Below are positions 10,920 through 22,800 of a stretch of DNA of 64,000 bases, one piece after another. The stretch covers positions 47,129,681-47,193,680 of the forward strand of contig CM060307.1 in assembly GCA_030674185.1 (NCBI GenBank), given 5' to 3'. The translations under genes were made by a program, and so were the position numbers. The stretch comes from Monoplex corrugatus. Lineage: Eukaryota > Mollusca > Gastropoda > Littorinimorpha > Ranellidae. Within the stretch, counting starts at the first letter, position 1, and the number at the start of each line of letters is the position of its first letter. The notes under the pieces were generated by a model. That model had not been told where the DNA came from. It did no database searches and was given only the letters and a program-made list of their open reading frames with translations.

Positions 10920-11460
10920 AATCCGTTCATTTCTCTCGGCCAATATCACAAACAAGCTGTGTATATCTTTCATTCTATCCACACTAGACTACTGTAACTC
11001 TCTCTTGGCTGGACTTTCTGACGATAAGCTATCCAAACTCCACGATAAGCTAACCAAACTCCACAAATCCAAAACAGTGCAGCTCAACTTGTCCAACAGG
11101 AGAGCAAACAAAGCAATGAAAAGGCATTCTTGCAAAAACTACACAATCTACAAAAAATGAAAACTATATTGGCTACCAGTCAAAGCAAAAACAAAGTTTA
11201 AAATTGCCACCCTCTGCTTTCAATGTCCGAGTTCGAAGACAATGCCAGCTTCTGTGTCAGAACTTCTCCTGCCACACAAACCATCATAAGTTCTCAGGTC
11301 TCAAGAAGCTTCTCTCTTAACTGTACCTCAGTTCTGACAACTTGTTTTGGCCCAACATGAAACTCCCTTTAAACAAAGCAGTTGTCTGCTTATTTTTAAA
11401 AAGCACCTCAAAACAACTCTTTCAAAAGTATTTCCAAAAATCATTAAATAATGCCTGTGG
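10920..11460 (+). mobile_element. CR1/L2-like retrotransposon relic
   Basis: Short blocks resemble the C-terminal part of CR1/L2-type reverse transcriptase: LDYCNSLLAGL, then YWLPVKAKTKFKI, then VSELLLPHKPS. Frames change repeatedly. The order matches the intact copy at 52189-53983 and the minus copy at 32402-33410. Confidence 0.6.
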
Positions 11461-11495
11461 CTCTTCTAAATCTAGTGGTATTGCAATCTGGTGTG

Positions 11496-11559
<64 letters not shown>
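11496..11559. repeat. (GT)n microsatellite
   Basis: About 64 bp of GT repeat. Confidence 0.97.
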
Positions 11560-11562
<3 letters not shown>

Positions 11563-11829
11563 CACAGGGGGTGCATGTATACATTATGTATATATATACA
11601 CATTTGTGTGCTTATTTGTGTATGTATTGGTGTACGGGTACATGTATCCGTATGTCTGTACTGCACTTTATTGTACTGTATTGGCACGGAAATAAGATGC
11701 TGTATTGATGTTTTAATGTGCATGTATTGATCGTTGTACCACATTACTGTATTCACATCCCAATGTCTATGCTGTTCATAAAGTGCAACGACATTTTCTG
11801 ACATGTAACAACGAGCATTTTCTGACATG

Positions 11830-12035
11830 TATGTATCTGTATCAGTAAGATACGTCGCTGTCGCCAAGACTTATGGCACTATCGCGACAGGTGGGGGTGT
11901 GCGCAGCTTTAGCAGGTTTACTGCTGAGATGATATCAGTCTTTTAAAGTTTTCAAGGGTTGGTGCTCTCACGACATTTTCTTCCAGATGGTTTACGCTCT
12001 GTAAACAGCATAATAATTGTTATCATTATTATCAT
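11830..12035 (-). mobile_element. Non-LTR retrotransposon 3' relic
   Basis: Minus-strand conceptual pieces such as VRAPTLENFKRL and LLKLRTPPPVAI resemble the C-terminus of reverse transcriptases of mobile non-LTR elements. The piece is short and decayed. Confidence 0.45.
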
Positions 12036-13026
12036 GCCTTGATGTTCCTGTCTGAGTAGTCTCGTTTTGCTACAAACAGGAAAAAGAACAAAAGTCAATT
12101 TCAAGATCACAATCATTATGCAAAACATATCAGACAGTGCTCCAAAAGGCAATGAAAAGGGAGATTGCTGTCATGGCTTGACCATCTGGTTTCTGTTTTT
12201 GAATTACATAATTCCAATATTCACAAACTGTTATCATAGTCTAACGACCCCCTTCCCCCTCCTTTTTTGTGGTTTTGTTTTGTTTTTTGTTGTTTGTTTG
12301 TTCTTTTTACTAGCACTGCTCCTTATGTTGTGGACTCAGAGCAGACGTTACCAGCTTCCCTCAAAAAGAAGTTCAGTTGTACATCTTACTCCCCACCAAT
12401 GATCTACTACTTTAGCAGTCATGTTCTGATTATACTTTTACAGCTTTCTCTTACGACAAAGAGCAGCAATGCCACATGAAATTTTTTTTCACTTTTCAGT
12501 TCAACCTTTTCAATACTTTCCCCTACCATTATAGCTCCTTTCAAACCATGAAACAAGCAGATTTTATTAAATCATTGTTTACTCACCTGATTTTTTTCTA
12601 TTCACTACAATGGTCATTCTCACAGTTATAATAGGTCAATAAAAGTGTTGTATCTCTCTTTCTCTTCACACACACACACACACACACACACCACACTCTC
12701 TCTCTCTCTCTCCCCCCCCCCCCCCCCTCTGTCTCTCTAACTCTTGCATAATCAGCCTGTTACACATTCCATCATGAAGGTACAAATGCGAAATTGCCCA
12801 CCCACTCCCCACCCCCCAAATCCCGCATTCTCACTTAAACACACACACACCTTCTCACATCATGTGCCAGTATGATTTTATCAACTTAATTCCTCTCTCA
12901 TCCACTACAATGCTACATATTTAATCTGGTCAATCTACAGATCTGAGATAAAACCAACCTAACAGCCTGGAGTAGGAGGGGGGAGGTCTTGGAATGATTG
13001 CTGACACCTCTTTTCTACTTCTCCGC
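12036..13026. other. Intron with simple repeats
   Basis: CA, CT and C runs occupy about 12668-12727. A minus-strand AATAAA at 12563-12568 is a possible poly(A) signal for the 13027-13376 exon. No other gene is recognised. Confidence 0.5.
12563..12568 (-). terminator. Candidate poly(A) signal AATAAA
   Basis: Minus-strand AATAAA about 460 bases past the TAA stop of the zinc-finger exon. It is supported only by motif and position. Confidence 0.25.
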
Positions 13027-13376
13027 TTACTGATCATCAGCATCTGTCCCATTAACATCAGGTTTTGTATCTGCAGCCATGCTGGCAACCAAGTTTAGTT
13101 TATGTTTTGTGGAAGCTTCATGTTGAAATAAATTGTGTTTCCGAAATGTTGTGTTGCCTGACAAAAAGCTGTTTCTTCTGTCAGCAGTTTCTGAATGCTT
13201 TAAGCACAACTTGCAAAACATCTTTCTCTTTCCTTGGTCATATATTAGCCAAGGAAACTCTTCTAGCCATGTGTTCACAAATTCCCTGCGTCTGTTGGCC
13301 TCATAGATTTTGGATCTCAACAGGTTTTCTCCAAGGTTAGCCAAAACGGTCTTTGGTGTCCATCTTTCAGGATATT
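13027..13376 (-). CDS. Alternative 3'-terminal exon: TTF/hAT-type zinc finger
   Basis: This terminal coding exon adds 115 residues. The acceptor 'GGTTTCTGTTACAG' ends at 13377, and the exon enters in phase 1 (G plus AA gives Glu). The N-terminal part (YPERWTPKTVL, then LRSKIYEANRRREFV) leads into WLEEFPWLIY, FCKLC and a spacer. A histidine pair H-x5-H (QHEASTKH) follows, then an acidic tail ending DDQ and a stop. The arrangement of W-rich lead, C-x2-C and closely spaced histidines is that of TTF-type zinc fingers found in hAT transposases and domesticated relatives such as KIAA1586/ZNF862-like proteins. It is a predicted DNA-binding module attached to the common N-terminus. No transposase catalytic region follows, and the exon is intact. 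Confidence 0.82.
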
Positions 13377-13539
13377 CTGTAACAGAAACCATGAACTCTG
13401 ACAGACTGTTCTCTTGATCCTAAGCGACAATGTCTAAAAAAACGAGTGTTGAATATAATCAGAAACTCACTAAATCTGTTGTTATTAACTCTACAAAATT
13501 CTATTCAGTGTGACTTGACTAACAGACGGCTCACACTGT
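13377..13539. other. Intron sequence
   Basis: Non-coding. It contains only the acceptor region of the zinc-finger exon. Confidence 0.5.
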
Positions 13540-13760
13540 CATGGTATACAAAAGTTTAAGCGCAATCGACAGATGAATCTGAGAGATCACACTATGTCAG
13601 ACACTAAAGGTCCAAGTGCAATCAACACTTGACCCTTCAGTGATAACACTATATCTAACTCTAGAAGTTCAAGTGCAATCGACAGATCTCAGTGAGTACA
13701 CTATGTCCCACTTTAAGTGTAATCAACAGTTGAATCTCAGCGATCACACTATAATCAGAC
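13540..13760. repeat. ~60-bp minisatellite
   Basis: About four diverged copies of 'AAGTGCAATCGACAG', 'TGAATCTCAGTGATCACAC' and 'TATGTCAGAC' in tandem. Confidence 0.75.
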
Positions 13761-13814
13761 TGTGAAAAGCCCATTTTCCCCCATTTTTCTGTAAGTTAAA
13801 ACGACTCGGCAATA

Positions 13815-14035
13815 CAAGAAATGCACACCTATTGTCCTTCATTTCAAGAAACAAGGTTGAGATGTACACCTACTGTTCTTTATTTCAAGAAACACGGTTG
13901 AGATGTACACCTACTGTTCTTCATTTCAAGAAACACGGTTAAGATGTATACCTACTGTTCTTTATTTCAAGAAACAAGAATGAGATGTATACCTAATGTT
14001 CTTTATTTCAAGAAACAGGGTGGAGATACAATGAA
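13815..14035. repeat. ~42-bp minisatellite
   Basis: Five copies of 'CACCTACTGTTCTTTATTTC' followed by AAGAAACACGGTTGAGATGTA in tandem, with few differences between copies. Confidence 0.88.
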
Positions 14036-14315
14036 CTGCCCAGAAAGTTGTTGATTATGGCACTCAAGTACTTGATGTGAAGTTACATCCCACGACCCAA
14101 GTTATAAAATCCAATCAGAAGTTAAGAAAAATAAAACAATCACAACAACGAACTCGCTTGTGGTTTGAGTGGGGTTTTGCAGACCAATATTAATTGAGTC
14201 TGGATAGGATCAGGTGAGAGAATGCTTAAGTTCATCAGATTGAACATGCAAATGGCACAGGCAGGATCAGGAAGTGGGAGGGAGATTCAGAAGAAGGGAG
14301 ATGTATCTATTTCAC
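14036..14315. other. Intron/3'UTR of the 14316-14605 exon
   Basis: No feature is recognised. Confidence 0.45.
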
Positions 14316-14605
14316 TCAATATTTTGTATTTTTAAAAGACCTATGCCATACACTGATACAGATGTCCATTTTGAAACACAGTTTCTCTTTTTCTGGTAAG
14401 GCAAGCCATGGCACAAAGAACTGGTCATTAGCTTCTTCGATCTGATCCGAAATCCATAGATCAATACTAATAACTTCCCAAACTTTATCACCTGTTTTCC
14501 CTTTAACAAATTGTTTGGTGAAAGGGAGGTGGATTACTGGTTCTATGGGTGGGTGGGAATGGTTGTTTACAGGGGAAGTAGTTACTCCTCCTGCATCTTC
14601 AGTAT
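14316..14605 (-). CDS. Alternative 3'-terminal exon with unrecognised domain (no start codon of its own)
   Basis: The acceptor 'AACACCAGTTTCAG' ends at 14606. From 14605 the minus strand is open in phase 1 (G plus AT gives Asp) for 95 codons up to TGA at 14316-14318. It has no in-frame ATG near its 5' end, so start-codon gene finding would miss or misplace it. The first 30 residues are acidic then His/Pro-rich. The rest is compact and tryptophan-rich (DKVWEVISIDLWISDQ, then FFVPWLALPEKEKLCFK, then VWHRSF), which looks like a folded domain. I do not recognise it. The acceptor, the phase and its position between the CENP-B-type and TTF-type exons make it a member of the same alternative set. 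Confidence 0.68.
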
Positions 14606-14779
14606 CTGAAACTGGTGTTGGGATTGGTTTAGTCAGTTCGGTCTTTAATGGCTAATTTTTGGCTCTCCATGATGTATAGGGTCGGTTTAGTACGTGTTCT
14701 AACCCCCTGACAATACCTGGAAAGAACAGTTCCACGCACTGAACGATGATACATGCAGAATGACTGTTTACTGCAAAGA

Positions 14780-15380
14780 AGCATATGAGACTGCAGACAG
14801 CCAATGAGACTACGCAAGTAGCCAAATGAGACTACACAAGTAGCCAAATGAGGCTACAATAGTAGCCATCAGGACTTGAAAAAGTCAAATGTGAGCAACC
14901 AAAAGTTACAGCCACAAAGGGGTCACTTGGTCAGTTCAATACAACGCTTGCTTGCACAGAACTATTACCACCAGCCAGTCAAAGTATCAACAGTTGTTCC
15001 CTCTATGCTCTTGGTGATGTCACCCAAAGAATTGTGGATTCAACAGAACATTTCATAATGAACTAGTAGCCGCAGAGTTGGCCTGAGGCATATGCTTTTT
15101 TTTATGAAACATGATAAGCAATTGGGTCACTTTGCTAATTTATTAAACATACCTCTGGGATGAATTATTTCTTTCTTGGTCTTTTTGTTGTAGTCCAGCA
15201 ACAATTTGGTAAGGTCAGAGGTCAGACTTCTCGACAAGACTTACTGAAAGTCGACTTTGAACAACCGGAAGTTAAACTCATATTATGTCATAGTCATAGT
15301 CACAACGGAGTCGCTGTCAGTTCAAAACTACTCTTGCTTGCACAGAACTATTCCACCAGGCCAGTCAACAGTGTAAAAGA
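14780..15380. repeat. Diverged duplicated segment with short 22-bp repeats
   Basis: Three copies of 'AAGTAGCCAAATGAGACTAC' lie at about 14815-14860. The block from 14870 to 14995 (GTTCAATACAACGCTTGCTTGCACAGAACTATTACC) recurs in diverged form at about 15240-15375, showing an old local duplication. No gene is seen. Confidence 0.6.
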
Positions 15381-16389
15381 ATAATATTAAATCATCTAGA
15401 TTACCAGAAAGTCCAAAAAAATCGTGAAATATACGATCACAAATCATTGTTATTATACACAACAAAATAACTGCCTAAAAGTGACTTAGCGAAGGGAAAA
15501 TAAAGTTGCAAAAGAAAAACAGATAAGCGCCACATGCCTGCCTCCAACAAAGCTCTTGCATCAATGATGAACTCTCGCATTCTCTCACATGATCCAGATT
15601 CCTGGCAGACTTTTGGGAAGCAAAACCATAATTTACTTTATGCACATGCAGAACGCATACATGCATGCTTCAAATACACAAACACATTATTTCAGGATGC
15701 AGCAAAACTGTTCTTTATTAAAAGTATGAGATTCACACAGAATTACAATGACCATTTCTTAAAATCCCAAAATGAAATTTACTTTACATATTCAAGAATT
15801 ATAAATCAGAGCAACATGAAAGCACTTTATAGTTTACAAAATATTTACACAATACATGATTTAAATGATACGCAAAATGTCAAATGTTTATGTCAAACAC
15901 ATGATAAGAAACTCATGACACACCTGAAATGAAAAAAAAAAATTGATCAGTGTTCGTTAATTCACAATGCTCTTTCCAACACTGACTTCTTTCCAGTAAT
16001 TTAAATCAAACTATTTCAACTACTCGTCCTTGAAGTTTTAACTTATATTCTTGACATTTTTCTCTTCAGTCTGCATAGATTCTGCAAAGATTCTATCGCT
16101 TTTATCTTTTCCATGATAGACAAATTTAGATTCCCTCCCCCACCCACCCCAACCACTGTTTAGTCATCCTCAATGACATTCAATGTCAACATCAACAATA
16201 TGATAAACCAACTCGGGTAAGTAATACCAATCATAAGCCATTAAACATGCTGTTCTCACTATGTGACTCCAATCATCATTGTACAAAGATTTTCCCATAG
16301 CACACTTCTTGCGAAAACATTAAAAATCTGTCACAACAAATCATTTTGTAATAAAAATCTGCTTCACCTAAATAACAACAAAACAGCCC
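15381..16389. other. AT-rich intron sequence
   Basis: No gene is supported. A 132-codon plus-strand open frame (15534-15932) has AT-driven composition and no domain or splice context. A very good acceptor at about 15930 is followed by an early stop. Confidence 0.5.
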
Positions 16390-17215
16390 ATGTAGGCCTA
16401 CCGACCTTTGTTAACGATGGACTCATCTACAATCTGGACAGTATGCATTAGAAAGAAAACTGAAAAGCAGTCCAAGAACAGTTCAACATCATCATCAGTG
16501 GTGCCAAGAAACTGGATATGCCATCACCCTACCAAAGCTAGTAGTAACATTCCACCTGTTACTTCAGACTAACCTATAATAAACAGGCAGACAGATTATG
16601 CTAACTTGGAATTAGTTTTGATAGAATGGCATCTTCAGAAAACACGTTGAAACCACTATGCTCGTGAAAGCAAAGGCAAACAAAAGCACTGAATGATGTC
16701 ATCTCTTCCTACTTCACCAAATTGGACTATGGACTAAGAACTCCCAACAATGTTACAGACCCAGAATGAAGCAATGATAGTGATCCGCAGCACCACAAAA
16801 GATAGCACCTGCTTAACCTGCCTTCAATGTAGTCTAGATATAAAATAAAATATGTCAAGGCATACTTCAGAGCCCTGGAAAACCTGCTAAATCCACTTTA
16901 CACCAGGGTCAAAACAGCATTTAAACGCAGTTGCGTCCAATATGGAAAATCATGGATGAGACAGGCAGGAGAATGCATTCAGTGCATATGTCATCTGACA
17001 AGACTAGGCAGGCAAAAGGACGGTGGGAAATTTCCAAATGGTTTCAAAAGCCAATACAAAACCTGTCACACCAAAAATCTTTTGAGACTGTTGTGAATGG
17101 CCAAAAGATAAAAGTTGATGCAGTTAACACTAAGCAGATAAATCTCAAAGATGTTATAAACATGGATGGCTCAGTCACCAACCATTAATCTCGATGGGGT
17201 TTAACTGTCAAATTA
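16390..17215 (+). mobile_element. Jockey-like non-LTR retrotransposon relic (RT C-terminus and RNase H start)
   Basis: Fragmentary translations include TFVNDGLIYNLDS, LDYGLRTPNNVTDPE and FRALENLLNPLYTRVKTA, and near the end an RNase H-like MDGSVTNH followed by WGLTVKLN. Many stops and frame changes are present. It is related to the minus-strand fragment at 8371-9028. Confidence 0.65.
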
Positions 17216-17266
17216 AACAGAAATGAAGAAACTATGATGTGGTGGTGACAGTTGTGGTATTTGTTG

Positions 17267-17267
<1 letters not shown>

Positions 17268-17333
<66 letters not shown>

Positions 17334-17530
17334 TGCGTGCGAGCATGCGTGCGTGCGTGCGTGCGTGTGTGTGTGCGTGTGTTCTGTGCGTGTGTGCGTG
17401 CGTGTGTGTTGGTTGGTTGGTTCGAGAGGGGGGGAGGGGTATGTTTGTTTTTCTTTGCATAGTCTTGCTTTATTGTATGCGCGTATGCGTGCGTGATTGT
17501 GTGTGTGTGTGTGTGGGGGGGGGGGGGTTT
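17268..17530. repeat. (GT)n/(GTGC)n microsatellite with G run
   Basis: GT repeat grading into GTGC and ending in a G run and TTTTG repeats. Confidence 0.95.
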
Positions 17531-18715
17531 GTTTTGTTTTGTTTTGTTTTTTGCATAAGGGGTATAGGAATGAAACTTCCATGAGTTGGGATGAGTAGGG
17601 AATATTTGCGTTGGTGGGCAGAGGTTATGTATCCTTTTGTGTGTGTGTGGGGGGGGGTGGACTCCTGAGATGGATGGAGTAGGACGTTGATTATACTAAG
17701 AGGATGGTTGCTTTTTCATCTGCTTCTAGTTTTGGGGTTTTGTTTTACATTACAGACTCTGATATACATTACACTATGATGTAGCCTAAATTGTTCCAAT
17801 GACAGACTGATACAAAGATATAAAATCCATATGCTAGGTAAGATCATAAGACCTTGCTAATAAATTATGCTTATGTGCAGGTTTAGATGAAGGCTTAAGC
17901 CATAATCCTTTTGGATTTTGTCCACCTTAAGATATCAGCAGTGTTAATGAATAAGGCATTTATTCCAAGCACAGAGACGTTACCTTAATGAGAAAGTGAA
18001 AATGCACTGAATCTTTAAACCATTGTTTAGTGATCAATACTATACAGTGACTCATGAATGGTAAAAATCTCTAGCTTATTAACCATTCAAACTAGCCATC
18101 TTTTACACTGATTAAACCAAGCCGACCACTCTTCTGGACAGTGAAAACATTACAACACTAAACTGAAAAGCTTGCTTCACCCATTGGAATTGTAATGCAG
18201 TGCACTAATAAAAATAATAAATACATCAATCAAGTCAGCATCTGATCACCAAGCTAAACACTAAAAAGGCAAACAAACCAGGCTCCGTTTCAGGCACCAG
18301 CCATTCAGTAGTAGATTTCAGTAAGTTTTAAGTGTAAAGAAATCATTTAAAAAGTAATAAAACAAAACCAGATGAACAAAACAACGTTTCAAAAACAAAT
18401 TTTACTGACAGCAAACAAAACCCTAAAATCTTACAAACTGACAAGTTATCCAGATGTCCCTTAGTGGAGGATCCTTGAACACCACCTGATACAATAGAGA
18501 CACTGTAATTCTAAATAAATTCTACAAGAAAATGAGTCTTCTCCTTAACAGATGTCAACTTGCATTTCGAATTTTCATAAATCAACACGTTAGCCCTTGG
18601 TTTTCTATTTTTAAACTGTGTACTGGAAAAAATATTTCACAACTTGTACAATACCAATACTACACACAAAACACTTTTTCACATCTTCTACAATGCCAAT
18701 ACTGCACACAAATGT
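17531..18715. other. AT-rich intron sequence
   Basis: No gene or mobile element is recognised. Confidence 0.5.
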
Positions 18716-18775
<60 letters not shown>

Positions 18776-18895
18776 GGGTGGTGTGTGCGTGGTCGTGCGT
18801 GCATGCGTGCGTGCGTGTGTGTGGTGTGTGTGGTGTGTTGTGTGCCGTGCCGTGTGTGTGTGCGCGTGCATGCGTGCGTTGCATGTGTGTGTGTT
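18716..18895. repeat. (GT)n/(GC) microsatellite
   Basis: Long GT run followed by interrupted GTGC sequence, immediately downstream of the 18972-19264 exon's stop codon and so possibly within its 3'UTR. Confidence 0.95.
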
Positions 18896-18971
18896 CACTG
18901 GTCAATATGAAATAGTTCAGGTGACAGCTTCTTTCAGAGGAGATTTCTAACACTGTGACCAGTGATGAGAA

Positions 18972-19264
18972 TCAGGTGCTGTATGAATTTTCCTTTCCCA
19001 CTGTCCGCTCATACATCTCCAAAATCTCATCCTTCTTTTTAAGAATAGCGAAAACTTGTGTTTTAGAGATTCCAAAGGCAGTTGCTAGCTGTCTCTGACT
19101 CTTGGTGCTACTTTGTCGGATTAAATCCACACGCAGGTGTAAAGGCAACAGGTGTCGTTTATATGCAGGTAGGGCCATCATGGAAAACAAGCGAGCGCTT
19201 TCATCCGGGTTTCCCTCACTCCAGTCATGGACTACTTGACTATGTTGCCACTGGTTTCCATGTC
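18972..19264 (-). CDS. Alternative 3'-terminal exon: CENP-B/pogo-type helix-turn-helix
   Basis: This terminal coding exon adds 96 residues. The acceptor 'TGTATCCCTTTTCAAG' ends at 19265, and the exon enters in phase 1 (G plus GA gives Gly). An acidic lead (HDWSEGNPDESARLF) precedes residues of about 39-83 with LPLHLRVDLIRQ, SQRQLATAFGISKTQVF and ILKKKDEILEMYE. This is the pattern of the N-terminal HTH (psq/CENP-B N) of pogo/Tigger transposases and CENP-B, with a QLATAFGIS turn and TQV recognition helix. A TGA stop follows ENSYST. No second HTH or DDE domain is attached, so it serves as a single DNA-binding cassette. It is the most 5' of the clear terminal exons, about 25 kb past the cassette exon. 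Confidence 0.85.
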
Positions 19265-19438
19265 CTTGAAAAGGGATACAGAAAACAGTTATTTTACTTT
19301 CTTACCTTAATTCTGAGTCAAATCTGGTGCAACCAGTTAACAAGAAATATCACAAAAATACTATTAAAAAAATTCACTAATGAATAAATCAAGCGTTTTA
19401 CTTACTCAGATACTCGTTTTATTTATTTTATCTATTTG

Positions 19439-19593
19439 TCACTTGCGAAATAGAATTCCAGTGAGACCAACACGCAAATGAAAGCATAGTGGTCGTAAAG
19501 GCCTGTCTTGGTCAATAATTTTGAGATAGAATTTTTCAAAGAAAACAAAATGTTCCTTCACAGAGTGCTCTAAATAATTCGGTTCAGTGGTGG
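19439..19593 (-). CDS. Weak candidate terminal exon
   Basis: From a possible acceptor (AAAGAAACAG, with a C/T-rich tract about 25 bases further upstream) the minus strand is open in phase 1 for 50 codons to TGA. It includes EPNYLEHSVKEHFVFFEKFY and RPLCFHLRVG. Phase and orientation fit the terminal-exon series, but the acceptor is poor and no domain is recognised. Confidence 0.28.
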
Positions 19594-20762
19594 CTGTTTC
19601 TTTGAGTTTGGTTGCCAAATGGAAAGGAAAGCTCCAACACCCCAACAAGAAAAATACACAATTTTTTAAAATTCACCTTCTTCCAAACTTTGTCATACCC
19701 CCATTTCCCTTTCTATCAAGGAAGGAATATGTGAAACTATCTTTCCAGGACTTTTCTTTTCAAATGAAATAAGAAACATCTGAATAAACACCAGGTATGC
19801 ATACTAAAATGACAAAAACAAGACATATGCAATTTTTCAGCTGACTGGCCTTTGTCAAGTGTATACCACAAAACAAAATACACTAGATTTTGGACAAAAC
19901 AGATCAGGCAACATTCAGGCTGATTTTTAATTAGAAAATCTCCTTGGCAAGTTTATTATTCTACAACATGATGTCTATAAAAAAAAATTAGTCACAGGAT
20001 TGTTCCAGTTGGCAATTAGTTTCAAAAGACATGGTCGATTAATAATTCGGATTAATAATTCGCAGTTTTTCTTCTTCTTATGCATGATACAGCTTCTGAG
20101 GGTACTCCCTACCTAAGCATATAAAATCATACAAACCCACCTACCTGCCAAGCGAATTCACACAAAACCAAGGGAATTCAGACAAAACCTACCTACCAAG
20201 CGAATTCACACAAACCTACCTACCAAGCAAATTCATACAAATCTACCTACCAAGCAAATGAAGGAGATTTTAGCGTATCTGACTGTTCTTTATCCCCGTC
20301 TTTGGGGAGCTAAAGACAGAAATACTGGTGAACAATCTGGAAGGAAGAAATAAAGTCTTGCGATGAAATGTGAACTTGACAGGAAAGAGAACCACCTTTA
20401 CTACCTAAAAGTAAACTAGGCAGCTCTTGTGGTTCCAAAACAAAAGTGAGCTTGATTTCTGTATAGAGATCTGCAGTACCCTACTACAGGTTTTTATATC
20501 TGTAAGACATTAGCTTGTCATTGTAATCATACTACTACTATTGTACTAATAATACTAGTGATGATGACGATGATGATTAATATGTGAATATTAAACCATA
20601 ACAGCAAAGATACTTTGATGGGTGACAAGGGGTCACAAATGATGACAGCAGTCATAACAATAATGATTACCAACTTTTTTCAATATAAAAATGTGATGCT
20701 TTTTTTCTCTCAACATACAACACTGTTAACATCCTTTTACAAAATGCACTTTTCCCAGATTA
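19594..20762. repeat. Intron with a ~27-bp minisatellite at about 20120-20275
   Basis: Five diverged units of 'CCTACCTACCAAGCGAATTC' plus ACACAAA occur in tandem. The rest is AT-rich without a gene. A good acceptor near 20332 opens only 15 codons. Confidence 0.65.
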
Positions 20763-22084
20763 CAAGGGTACTTTCCAGTAGAATGAGACGTCTGTATAGC
20801 TTGAAAACGCATTTACAGAAAATGGAAAATTACGTCACACAAAACGTTAGTCTATGATGTGATTCTGTGCCAAATTTCGTTATTCATCTTTGATCCCTCT
20901 TACGGTTCTGACAGTGTATGTCAAGGCCCTGTCAAACACTGATTTAAAAAATGGCAAAGAAAATGGCGTTTTCAACAGCGGATTATTGCAGCTACATCAA
21001 GGTACATGTCGCCCTTGGAAAGAATGCATCCGAAATACTTGCGGACATGAGAGCTCTGGGACAACCTTCTGCTCTTTCGAAAGCAACTGTGTTCAGATGG
21101 GTAAAACATTTTGCAAGTGGCCAGGCCAGCATTGAAGACAACAGGGGGGAAATGCAAATAAGCAAAAAGCGCGATGAAAAGTTAGTGGCTAATGTGAAGG
21201 CAATGGTTGATGCTGATTCAAGAATCAGCCTTGAAGAGATCACTGACTGTCTTGACATTCATTTGTCGACTGCATCAAGGATCCTAAGAAATCAGCTTGG
21301 CAACAGGAAGGTGTCATCATGATGGATCCCTCATATTTTGACGCCAGAAAATAAGGGGGGTAGGTTACGTTTCTGCCAAGATATGCTGAAAATTTACAAG
21401 AACTGCGACCCTAAGTGGCTGGATAAAATTGTGACAGGTGTCGAACCCTGGGTGTACATGTACGAACCTCGGAGAAAGTCACAGAACAAGGCCTGGGTTC
21501 CTAAAGGTGGGATTCCTCCTCAAATCGCTCGTCGTCAAAGAAAGTGTTATAATTATATACCATCTTTTTCAACACAAAGGGGATCGTGCTACAGAAACCA
21601 TGCAAACAAGGAGAGACCATCACCGGAAAGCTCTACAGAGACTCAGTACTGTCTGACATCAAGAAGTTTTATGCAACTTCCCGACCAACCCCAGAGGAAT
21701 CAAGATTCTTCATCATAACGCACCTGCTCACAAGTCAAGGCTCCTACGAGAATACCTCGCAATCAAGACCATCCATACTTTGCCACACCCTGCTTACTCC
21801 CCAGACCTTGCACCCTGTGACTTTTACCTGTTTCCACATATGAAGAAATCACTGGCTCCTAGGAAGAAGTTTCAAGAGTCGAGCAGCCTTCGGAACAGCG
21901 GTTTTCCAGTGTCTGTTACATATAGTACCCAAAGAAGCCTACAGAGCGGCATTTCTACAGTGGATCAAGCAAATGCAGGAGGTGAATACTTTTACAGATG
22001 AAATGAATGATTTTTTTTTTTTTTTTGCCGGAGAGTCTTTGACATATAAATACGTTGGTCTCATTCAACTGGAAAGTTCCCTTG
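20763..22084 (+). mobile_element. Mariner transposon, TIR-complete, about 1.32 kb
   Basis: Terminal inverted repeats are visible. The left end is CAAGGGTACTTTCCAGTAG and then AATGAGAC; the right end reads, in complement, CAAGGGAACTTTCCAGTTG and then AATGAGAC. TA dinucleotides flank both ends (20761-20762 and 22085-22086), the expected mariner target-site duplication. The length is normal for the family. The internal gene is decayed (see the pseudogene). Confidence 0.92.
20951..22001 (+). pseudogene. Mos1-type mariner transposase, inactivated
   Basis: The 5' part is open and shows the two HTH regions (MAFSTADYCSYIKVHVALGK, then KATVFRWVKHFASG, then LEEITDCLDIHLSTASRIL). Several frameshifts and stops follow. 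The first catalytic aspartate block, normally TGDE, reads TGVEPWVY. The second, normally HHDNAPAH, reads HHNAPAH with the aspartate codon deleted. The third (YSPDLAPCDFYLFP) is intact. With two of the three DD34D residues lost and a broken frame, the enzyme cannot be active. Confidence 0.92.
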
Positions 22085-22166
22085 TACTCCAGTCAAAACG
22101 ATGGATGAAGAGTCTGAATGGCATTAGAAACTGGGAGAACAGCTGATGTATCATAGAAAATGAAAG

Positions 22167-22350
<184 letters not shown>

Positions 22351-22550
22351 CATTTTATAAGTGTGTTTGATGAACTATGTTGTTGCAATGGTGTACTGTT
22401 GTATGTATTATATTCTAATATGTGCACATATCAATAATGTATTGACATAGCAACACCCCACCTCAGTTTCCCTCTTTTCTCTATGAAAAGTGCAATACAC
22501 ATTCTATGACATGAATTGTTTGAGCTGAACAAATCATTATTGGAATTATT

Positions 22551-22745
22551 ATCACTCATTATTATTATTATTACTATTATTATTATTATTATATTATTAT
22601 TACTATCATCATTTGCTGGGTTTCTGTTGGAATGTCTGTGATTAGAAAATATTAGACACATAAGCTGACATCAGGTTCCACATGCATGCAAATTTACAAT
22701 ACGAATTAATGATCACACACACACCCACACACACACACACACACA

Positions 22746-22791
<46 letters not shown>

Positions 22792-22800
22792 TACACAGCA
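22551..22800. repeat. (ATT)n and (CA)n microsatellites
   Basis: Imperfect ATT repeat at about 22554-22605 and CA repeat at about 22713-22793. Confidence 0.9.

Noticed and set aside
13540..14035. Possible CRISPR-like array
   Set aside because: Repeats are contiguous without unique spacers, and the context is an animal genome. They are minisatellites.
15534..15932. 132-codon plus-strand open frame
   Set aside because: AT-driven composition, no recognised domain, no splice partner. A frame of this length is expected by chance a few times in 64 kb.
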